Below are positions 1 to 4,339 of a stretch of 5,370 bases of DNA, piece after piece (position 1 is the first letter of the stretch; each line of letters opens with the position of its first letter). The notes below the pieces were generated by a model. It saw nothing but the letters and a program-made list of their open reading frames with translations. It did not search any database and was not told where the DNA came from. A program made the position numbers and the translations under genes. This DNA is from Pyrinomonadaceae bacterium (GTDB lineage Bacteria; Acidobacteriota; Blastocatellia; Pyrinomonadales; Pyrinomonadaceae): NCBI GenBank assembly GCA_025929655.1, contig JAICPV010000192.1, forward strand, positions 1 through 5,370, read 5' to 3'.

Positions 1-5
1 AAAGG

Positions 6-104
6 GAGGCGCAGCCTCATGGGATCTACTAAAGCAGACGGAAATGCAGAGCATTTCCGCAAATAGAGCGTCGGAGACGCGAGCTTTTGAAATCGTCTCA
101 AAAG
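6..104. repeat. Cluster of four perfect short hairpins (REP-like)
   Basis: Four perfect inverted repeats follow one another: GAGGC/GCCTC (6-18, loop GCA), CGGAAATGC/GCATTTCCG (39-59, loop AGA), GCGTC/GACGC (68-80, loop GGA) and CTTTTGA/TCAAAAG (84-104, 7-nt loop). The first three have purine-rich three-base loops. No open frame here looks like a gene. The arrangement resembles REP/BIME-type intergenic palindromes or the 3' end of a structured transcript from a gene to the left. The stems are seen directly; the class is inference, since copy number elsewhere in the genome cannot be seen. Confidence 0.5.
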
Positions 105-191
105 TATCGCAGTTTCATCGGGTTTGCGGCGCCCGCAGGACGAAGCGGACATGGGGTGCGGGGCCGGTTAAGACCCGGATAGTAAGGACGG

Positions 192-205
192 GTTTTCGCG
201 AAAAC
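192..205. repeat. Perfect 14-bp palindrome
   Basis: GTTTTCGCGAAAAC is a perfect palindrome with no spacer, located at the left edge of the ~21-bp repeat array. It could be a binding site for a dimeric protein. No promoter is visible beside it, so its role is unknown. Confidence 0.4.
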
Positions 206-310
206 GGACACCAAAACGGTTCGATTTTTGGCAAAAACGGTCCGGTTTAAGGTGAAAACGGTTCGGTTTCAGGCATTAAGGGTGCGGTGTTCGACGAAAC
301 GGTGCGGTTT
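201..310. repeat. Degenerate ~21-bp direct repeat array
   Basis: Units beginning AAAACGG recur at about 201, 213, 234, 255 and (as AAACGG) 298, with spacings of 12, 21 and 21 bases before the more diverged part. The best units read close to AAAACGGTTCGGTTT, and each holds a CGGT-n-CGGT direct repeat. The copy around 278-290 is decayed. No gene is supported in this stretch: a frame open at 44-250 crosses it but has no ribosome-binding site and no recognisable content. The array may be a decayed minisatellite or a multi-site protein-binding region. Confidence 0.5.
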
Positions 311-316
311 CCACCG

Positions 317-344
317 GTCAACTGTTAACTGTCAACTTTCAACT
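317..344. repeat. Four tandem 7-bp repeats, GTYAACT
   Basis: The heptamers are GTCAACT, GTTAACT, GTCAACT and TTCAACT, end to end without spacers, followed by GTTGTTG. The block ends 10 bases before a candidate -10 element and overlaps where the -35 region of the 419 gene would lie. Slippage here would change promoter spacing in 7-bp steps. The repeats are seen directly; an effect on expression is inference. Confidence 0.7.
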
Positions 345-351
345 GTTGTTG

Positions 352-360
352 TGATATGCT
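352..360 (+). promoter_or_regulatory. Candidate extended -10 promoter for the ABM-like gene
   Basis: TGATATGCT fits an extended -10 (TG-n-TATGCT). Seventeen bases upstream is only a weak -35 (TCAACT, 332-337), which lies inside the heptamer repeats. Transcription would start near 367 and leave a leader of about 50 nt. The call rests on motif match alone. Confidence 0.3.
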
Positions 361-406
361 CTTTGCCCTCGCCACAATACAGTTCACTTTGAAAACGGCA
401 TTTGCC

Positions 407-413
407 GGAGGAG
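407..413 (+). promoter_or_regulatory. Strong ribosome-binding site fixing the start at 419
   Basis: GGAGGAG lies five bases before ATG 419. This selects 419 over the ATG at 356, which lacks a Shine-Dalgarno and would add 21 residues not expected in this family. It is the only strong Shine-Dalgarno sequence found before a gene in the window. Confidence 0.8.
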
Positions 414-418
414 AAAAT

Positions 419-718
419 ATGGCAGTCGTAGTGAGATTTACCAACGAAGGATTTACCCCTGATCAATATGAACAGGTCAAGACAAAGCTCGAGGAAGCGG
501 GTGCTGGCACTCCGCCCGGAAGGCTATATCACGTGTGTTTCGGCGATCCGAACAACCTTCGCGTGAGTGACATTTGGGATTCCAAAGAATCGTTCGAACG
601 CTTTGGCGAAACGCTTCGGCCGATCCTTGAGGAAGTAGGCGTAACTAACAGCAACCTCGAATTCTTCGATGTCCACAACATCATCGTCGGCGAAAGCGCA
701 GCGTCAGCAACGTCTTAG
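419..718 (+). CDS. Small ABM-like (dimeric alpha/beta barrel) protein, 99 aa
   Basis: This is a complete 99-residue cytoplasmic protein with no signal peptide or membrane segment. The layout suits a ferredoxin-like ABM fold: an N-terminal strand (MAVVVRF), a helix (about 13-27), a strand with GRLYHVCFG (34-42), a strand ending in the aromatic VSDIWDS (49-55), a second helix (57-73) and a last strand with FFDVHNIIVG (82-91). Proteins of this type are usually dimers and include monooxygenases, stress-induced enzymes and many of unknown reaction. The conserved-looking H38, W53 and H86 are candidate pocket residues, but no cofactor or substrate can be named. It appears monocistronic, with its own candidate promoter, a strong ribosome-binding site and two terminators after it. 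The fold is assigned from the pattern of the sequence, so the function remains hypothetical. Confidence 0.85.
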   Translation: MAVVVRFTNEGFTPDQYEQVKTKLEEAGAGTPPGRLYHVCFGDPNNLRVSDIWDSKESFERFGETLRPILEEVGVTNSNLEFFDVHNIIVGESAASATS

Positions 719-726
719 CAGGCACT

Positions 727-758
727 GCCCACGTTTCGATCGCGGGCTTTTTGATTTT
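727..758 (+). terminator. Intrinsic terminator of the ABM-like gene
   Basis: GCCCACG (727-733) pairs with CGCGGGC (741-747) with one A-C mismatch and an 8-nt loop, followed directly by TTTTTGATTTT. It lies nine bases after the stop codon of the 419-718 gene. Confidence 0.65.
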
Positions 759-768
759 CCGGGCGTAA

Positions 769-816
769 AAAAAGGCACTGGCCTCTAAAACAAATTCCCG
801 AGGTCAGGGCCTTTTT
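769..816. terminator. Long symmetric (bidirectional) terminator
   Basis: The arms 769-785 and 800-816 form a 17-bp stem with one A-G mismatch (777/808) and one G-U wobble on the + strand (781/804), around a 14-nt loop. The stem base is AAAAA paired with TTTTT, so the RNA from either strand ends in a U run after a GC-rich stem. On the + strand it backs up the terminator at 727-758. On the - strand it lies 29 bases beyond the stop of the open frame 845-1018, which suggests a convergent transcript once existed or still does. Confidence 0.75.
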
Positions 817-844
817 GACGCGGATCTCCGGCCAACGAGGCAGT

Positions 845-1018
845 TTATCCAATCACATTTTCGCTGAACAGAGGCCGCTTGATGATATAGACGCGATCCC
901 AGGCAGAATCTTGCGGAAGAAAGGAAGTTTTTTTCGATTTTTTTTGTATTCCGCCGTTTTGCGGACGGCGAGCATATATTTCGACGCCGCCTTCGCAACT
1001 ATTTCCGATTTTGTGCGT
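845..1018 (-). pseudogene. Start-less open frame, possible small-gene remnant
   Basis: On the - strand a frame stays open for 57 codons between TAG (1021-1019) and TAA (847-845). It has no ATG, GTG or TTG near its 5' end. Its last third reads like real protein (DSAWDRVYIIKRPLF, then a short tail) and the codons match those of neighbours. Two A runs (A8, A7) lie in the middle. The frame used upstream of the A7 run has an ATG at 975, and a -1 slip there would join it to this frame to give 43 residues rich in lysine. A bidirectional terminator sits just after the stop. It could be a decayed gene, a frameshifted small gene or chance; no family is recognised. The rest of the gap 719-1034 holds the two terminators and an AT-rich stretch. 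Confidence 0.25.
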
Positions 1019-1024
1019 CTAATT

Positions 1025-1034
1025 AATTATAATT
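1025..1034. promoter_or_regulatory. Palindromic AT box with TATAAT on both strands
   Basis: AATTATAATT is a perfect palindrome directly before ATG 1035. It contains TATAAT on the + strand (1028-1033) and on the - strand (1031-1026). The + strand copy is too close to ATG 1035 to be its -10 in the usual way. The - strand copy is well placed to transcribe the frame at 845-1018. No good -35 was found on either side. Confidence 0.25.
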
Positions 1035-1457
1035 ATGAGATGGATCGCGAGAGTTTTTGTTTTCACTTCGGCTTTGGTGTTGGGCACATTTGCGGGTTTG
1101 CTGTTTGGGACCGCCCCGATCGGCAAATCCCTTAGTGCCGAAGATCTCCGCGGCACCTGGCAAGGAAACTTCGGACGCAACCACGGCGCGTGCACGATCG
1201 AGATCACCCGCGTCGAGGGCAACACCATCTACGGATCGCTCGAAAAAGAAGGCGCGTTGATCCTTTTCGAAGGCTATTTCAACCCGGAAACGCGGAAGTT
1301 CTACTTCGAGGAAACCACGGTCGTCCGCCTCGCGGCTCACATGGGCGAATGGTCCTTGGGGCGAAACAGTGCGATCGTCTCCGCAGACGGCCGTTTTCTC
1401 ACCGGTAACGGCTACGATAAATGGGGCGGATACACGTGGTCTGCCTCTAATTACTAA
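1035..1457 (+). CDS. Small exported beta-rich protein, unknown function
   Basis: This is a 140-residue protein. Residues 1-27 form a typical export signal or membrane anchor: basic MRWIAR, then a hydrophobic run to about residue 25 ending LLFGTA. The mature part starts around SAEDLRGTWQG and alternates short strands with glycine turns (TIEITRVEGNTIYGSL, then ILFEGYFN, then FYFEETTVV). This pattern is common in small periplasmic lipocalin-like or other beta-barrel domains, but no family is recognised. There is one cysteine (in GACTIEI) and it is not placed as a lipobox. ATG 1035 is chosen because later TTG/GTG starts would remove the basic N-terminus of the signal. There is no Shine-Dalgarno before it. 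It stands alone on its strand, convergent with the PEGA gene. Confidence 0.75.
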   Translation: MRWIARVFVFTSALVLGTFAGLLFGTAPIGKSLSAEDLRGTWQGNFGRNHGACTIEITRVEGNTIYGSLEKEGALILFEGYFNPETRKFYFEETTVVRLAAHMGEWSLGRNSAIVSADGRFLTGNGYDKWGGYTWSASNY

Positions 1458-1646
1458 GCCGAAAACCGTCTTGAACGGTCCAGGCTTGATGCCTAACTCG
1501 CCGTTTCGGCATCTGGCAAAAAACTGGTGTTGTAGAAGAATCGACTTGAGTTTCCGGCCGAGTTGAAAAACTTATTCGACCAATTTGCCGCGGTCAACAC
1601 GTTAATCAACTCTAAAAGAACAAAAAAGCGTTAAAGAACCATAGAG
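1458..1646. other. Convergent intergenic gap with inverted repeats
   Basis: The gap separates two convergent genes. Immediately after the stop at 1457, GCCGAAA (1458-1464) can pair with TTTCGGC (1504-1510), enclosing ACCGT/ACGGT (1465-1479) and AGGC/GCCT (1482-1494). A second long-range pair is GAGTTGA/TCAACTC (1560-1566, 1606-1612). The - strand has a T-rich stretch (complement of 1613-1627) after the PEGA gene but no good stem before it. Some of this may serve termination; no canonical terminator is seen for either gene. Confidence 0.4.
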
Positions 1647-2879
1647 CTATTTTCGCGAAGCGGTTGCCGCTATATCGCGCCAGGCGGATATAACGTTGAA
1701 AAGGATGTCAATATCCGTGGCACAGGATCTGGCCGAAGAGCAAATGACCTGCCCCGAAGTTTTGTCCGTTAATGCCGCATTGGAGTAGATCGTCAGATTC
1801 GGCTGTATAACCTTTCCGAAAAAGTCGCTTTCGCCTTTGACGGTGATGAAAGCGGGCAAGCCGGCCGAACGCAAAAACTCGTCGAGGTTGGATGTCGTTA
1901 TCCGGAAATTGAGCTCAGCACGTTTTGCGCTTCGAAACGCGATCGCGTCCCGGTTTATCGCGATCTGAACATCGGCGAGTTCGTTCGCGAATATGACCTT
2001 TGCGGGGATAGAGACAGTTGCGCCGCCGCTGATCGCTTTAAGAAAGTAGCTGGCGGACGACGCGTTGCCGCGTCGCAGCTCGACGAACCCGTAGAGCGTA
2101 TTTGCGCGCGCGTGCTCCGCATTCATCAAAAGCACATCGTACACCAGCAGCGCCGCGCCGTCGAGATCGCCTTTAGAAAGCAACACGTCCGCCTGGGCAA
2201 GTATAGAGTCTATCCGCAGCGGTTTCAGCACCACGGAAATCTTTTGTTCGCCTCCCGGCATAGTGAGATCGGCGGCGACCGTCTGCGTTTCATACCCACG
2301 CCGCTTCACGTTGATACGGTATCTGCCAGGCTTCAATAAATGCTTCTTTATCGTCCCTTTGAATTTCCCCACGCGTTCGACGTCGATCTCTGCGTCTGCA
2401 ATGTTGACGCCTAGCGTCAAAACCGCCATTTCGGGTCGAAGGCTGATCGCCAATCTATGCCTGCCGCGAGCGCTGACGTCCACCGTGCGCACTTCGTCGA
2501 AAAAGCCCGGCTTTTTGATCGTTAGGTAATATCGGCCAGGCGCCAGCATTCTCCAAAAGGAGGATTGGCGACGGGGCGTGACAAATACGAGCGATTCGGG
2601 AACGGTCAGTGACGAAAGGTAGACACGACTGTCGCTCTCATTGATTACGGCCGACAAAGTTCCCAGGTCCGGTGCCAGAGGCTTCGGCGACGGTAAAACG
2701 CGGGCGGTGGTCTTCTTTGTGATTCGGGCAGAGCTTTTTACAGTTTTCCGAATCGGTTTTCGTATGGTGCCCTTGCGAGGTAAAGCTTCCGTTCTTCCGT
2801 CGGCGCCCTGTGCCGACGCATGGAGCGATAAAAATGCGATGAAACACAGGATCGAAAGAGCGGCCGTCAGTCGCTTCAT
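1647..2879 (-). CDS. Exported PEGA-repeat protein with TPR-like segment
   Basis: This 410-residue protein starts with a signal peptide (MKRLTAALSILCFIAFLSLH, cleavage near ASA-QG). A lysine/arginine/proline-rich linker follows (about 30-70). Two PEGA-type beta domains come next (about 75-149 and 152-220), each with the signature turn: LAPGRYYLTIKKPGF (112-126) and LKPGRYRINVKRRGY (182-196). A TPR-like helical segment (about 223-285) leads to an unrecognised C-terminal domain (288-402) with two cysteines, C380 and C386, that could form a disulfide outside the cytoplasm. PEGA domains are extracytoplasmic modules thought to bind surface components. The start is ATG 2879, whose ATGA overlaps the stop of the upstream SUMF gene, so translation is likely coupled. 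An ATG nine codons earlier (2906) lies inside the SUMF gene and would put charged residues before the signal. It is probably the last gene of the operon. Exact role unknown. Confidence 0.85.
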   Translation of the reverse strand: MKRLTAALSILCFIAFLSLHASAQGADGRTEALPRKGTIRKPIRKTVKSSARITKKTTARVLPSPKPLAPDLGTLSAVINESDSRVYLSSLTVPESLVFVTPRRQSSFWRMLAPGRYYLTIKKPGFFDEVRTVDVSARGRHRLAISLRPEMAVLTLGVNIADAEIDVERVGKFKGTIKKHLLKPGRYRINVKRRGYETQTVAADLTMPGGEQKISVVLKPLRIDSILAQADVLLSKGDLDGAALLVYDVLLMNAEHARANTLYGFVELRRGNASSASYFLKAISGGATVSIPAKVIFANELADVQIAINRDAIAFRSAKRAELNFRITTSNLDEFLRSAGLPAFITVKGESDFFGKVIQPNLTIYSNAALTDKTSGQVICSSARSCATDIDILFNVISAWRDIAATASRK

Positions 2880-4267
2880 CGTTCTTTTGGAATATCCTTC
2901 ACGCATCTGAAACCCGTACCCTTGTAGTCCTTTTCCCCTGAAGCTCCATAGAAGCCTCTAAAGAAGGTTGTCGCAGTCCGTTTGTCGCTCTGCCAGTTTC
3001 CGCCGCGAATGATCTTCAGTCGCAGACGCGACCATGGGATCCGCTTTCCGCCGGAAAATCCTCGCGCGTTGCTGGCGGTCCATTCCCAGACATTCCCGGC
3101 CATATCGTAGATCCCGAATGGCGATGTCGCGCCCTGCCCGACCTCTCTCGCTCCCTTCGCGATGCTTTCAGCGTTTACCGCCGATGCGTTCCACTCGCTT
3201 CCCCAAGGGTATACGCGGCCGTCGCTTCCGCGCGATGCAAATTCCCATTCAGCTTCCGTGGGAAGCCGCTTTCCGCTCCACGCCGCAAATTCGGCGGCAT
3301 CGTACCAGGTGACGCCAATAACGGGAAATCGCTCTTCGCCGACCGGAAAATTTTCATTTACCCACGTCGGGGGCGTTTCATGCCCCGTGGCCCTCACGAA
3401 TTCGAGGTAAGCTTCGTTCGTGACCTCGGTCTGGTCGATGAAGTAAGGACCCACGGTAACGAAATGTTCCGGCCTCGAGAAAGCGTCGCCTTGATCGCTC
3501 CCCATTTTGAATTCTCCACCAGGCACAAATACCATCCCATTCGGCGGCGCTTCCGGATCGACAGACGCTGATATTACCGGTAGATCAGTGATCGAAGGAA
3601 TCCGATGCGGGAGATCGAACGCACGCATTGTCACAGCCGAACCGACCGCAAATGCCGCGGCACCGTATATAAGAATCACCACGACACGTGCGAACGACTT
3701 TCCCCACGTCGTTCCTGGCTTCGATTCGACGGCGACCTCAGGACGCAACAGTTCGACGTCTTCGTCAAGAACCTCGATTTCCGGCCCTGGTGGTCCCGGA
3801 TCGGCGTCCTGCACGGGCAATTCGATCTCAGCTCCATCGGCATCCGGCGTTTCTGCCTCTTCAAGCTCGGATTCGCTAATTCTCAATCCGGAAAGGCTTT
3901 GCTCGAAAGCGTCGTCCGCTTCTTCATCTTCGAATACCGGATCGGCCGCTTCGGTTTTGCCTGCGCGGGTGATCATTCTTTCCTCGTCCGTACTCGGTAC
4001 GAAGATCGTTTTCTCGACAGCCTGGGCGCCGTCGATCCGATAGCCGGAAAGGCTGTCTAAAAACTGATTTCGGCCTGAAAGGCTGTCGATGAATTCATTC
4101 CGCCCGGAGAGGCTGTCGAGAAATTCATTGCGTTCAGCTCCGGGAGAAGCGGCGCCGACAGGTTCTGCAGCACTCGTTTCGGCACGCGCCGACACGAACG
4201 CACGCCCGCAATTGAAACAAAAGCGGCGTTCATTGCTGTTGTCTGAACCGCAATTTGGGCAAAACAT
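2876..4267 (-). CDS. Zinc-ribbon, single-TM, SUMF/FGE-fold protein
   Basis: The protein has 463 residues. An N-terminal zinc ribbon (C3, C6, C17, C20; CPNCG and CFNCG) is followed by three tandem decapeptides close to RNEFLDSLSG (46-75), an acidic disordered linker (about 105-185), one membrane helix (about 193-214) and a C-terminal SUMF1/FGE-sulfatase domain (about 242-457). SUMF landmarks are GMVFVPGGEFKMGS, DQTEVTNEAY, VTWYDAAEFAAW, KRLPTEAEWEFASRG, DMAGNVWEWT, IIRGGNW and GTGFRCV. By topology the ribbon and repeats are probably cytoplasmic and the SUMF domain outside. The two copper-binding cysteines of formylglycine-generating enzyme, expected after RGGNWQ, are S427 and A432, so it is unlikely to make formylglycine. 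No EgtB-type iron site is evident either. It may act as a binding or regulatory domain. No Shine-Dalgarno precedes ATG 4267. Its stop overlaps the PEGA gene start, and the ATPase gene lies 72 nt upstream. Confidence 0.9.
   Translation of the reverse strand: MFCPNCGSDNSNERRFCFNCGRAFVSARAETSAAEPVGAASPGAERNEFLDSLSGRNEFIDSLSGRNQFLDSLSGYRIDGAQAVEKTIFVPSTDEERMITRAGKTEAADPVFEDEEADDAFEQSLSGLRISESELEEAETPDADGAEIELPVQDADPGPPGPEIEVLDEDVELLRPEVAVESKPGTTWGKSFARVVVILIYGAAAFAVGSAVTMRAFDLPHRIPSITDLPVISASVDPEAPPNGMVFVPGGEFKMGSDQGDAFSRPEHFVTVGPYFIDQTEVTNEAYLEFVRATGHETPPTWVNENFPVGEERFPVIGVTWYDAAEFAAWSGKRLPTEAEWEFASRGSDGRVYPWGSEWNASAVNAESIAKGAREVGQGATSPFGIYDMAGNVWEWTASNARGFSGGKRIPWSRLRLKIIRGGNWQSDKRTATTFFRGFYGASGEKDYKGTGFRCVKDIPKER
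4043..4132 (-). repeat. Three 30-bp in-frame tandem repeats
   Basis: Three consecutive 30-bp units in the SUMF-protein gene encode RNEFLDSLSG, RNEFIDSLSG and RNQFLDSLSG (residues 46-75). The DNA copies differ mostly in silent or conservative positions, which suggests the peptide is under selection. A fourth, isolated partial copy (EQSLSGLRI, residues 122-130) keeps SLSG and resembles the SLSGYRI after the third unit. They sit in the predicted cytoplasmic, disordered part. Confidence 0.85.
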
Positions 4268-4295
4268 AAGGCGGGCGTCTGAGAGACCAGCCTGT

Positions 4296-4301
4296 AGTGT
4301 A
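4296..4301 (-). promoter_or_regulatory. Weak candidate -10 before the SUMF gene
   Basis: In the 72-nt gap between the ATPase and SUMF genes the - strand reads GTTTACACTACAGG. TACACT matches four of six -10 positions, but no convincing -35 lies upstream. No terminator hairpin is seen in the gap, so read-through from the ATPase gene is equally likely. Confidence 0.2.
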
Positions 4302-4339
4302 AACGGAAATTCTTTTCAGGTCGAACAAATTTTGCTGGA

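Noticed and set aside
44..250. 68-residue + strand open frame
   Set aside because: No ribosome-binding site, no protein-like pattern, and it runs through the hairpin cluster and the degenerate repeat array.
201..344. CRISPR array
   Set aside because: Units are too short and degenerate, with no unique spacers of uniform length and no cas genes nearby.
815..1135. 106-residue + strand open frame overlapping the exported-protein gene
   Set aside because: It starts inside the 769-816 terminator, has no Shine-Dalgarno and overlaps the better supported signal-peptide gene at 1035 by 100 bases in another frame.
1023..1340. 105-residue - strand open frame
   Set aside because: Antisense shadow of the 1035-1457 gene; no start signal and a low-complexity C-terminus.
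1458..1510. tRNA or small structured RNA
   Set aside because: Only 53 bases, lacking the TTCGA-type T-loop, anticodon arm and length of a tRNA; the pairing could be chance.
2880..2906. Upstream ATG giving a nine-residue longer PEGA protein
   Set aside because: It lies inside the SUMF gene with no Shine-Dalgarno, and MREGYSKRT ahead of the signal peptide is less natural than the coupled ATGA start at 2879.
3507..4043. 178-residue + strand open frame, serine-rich
   Set aside because: Mirror of the acidic linker of the SUMF protein: Asp/Glu codons read in reverse give Ser-rich sequence. Not a gene.
2876..4267. Active formylglycine-generating enzyme
   Set aside because: The two essential cysteines are replaced by Ser427 and Ala432, and no sulfatase gene is in the window.
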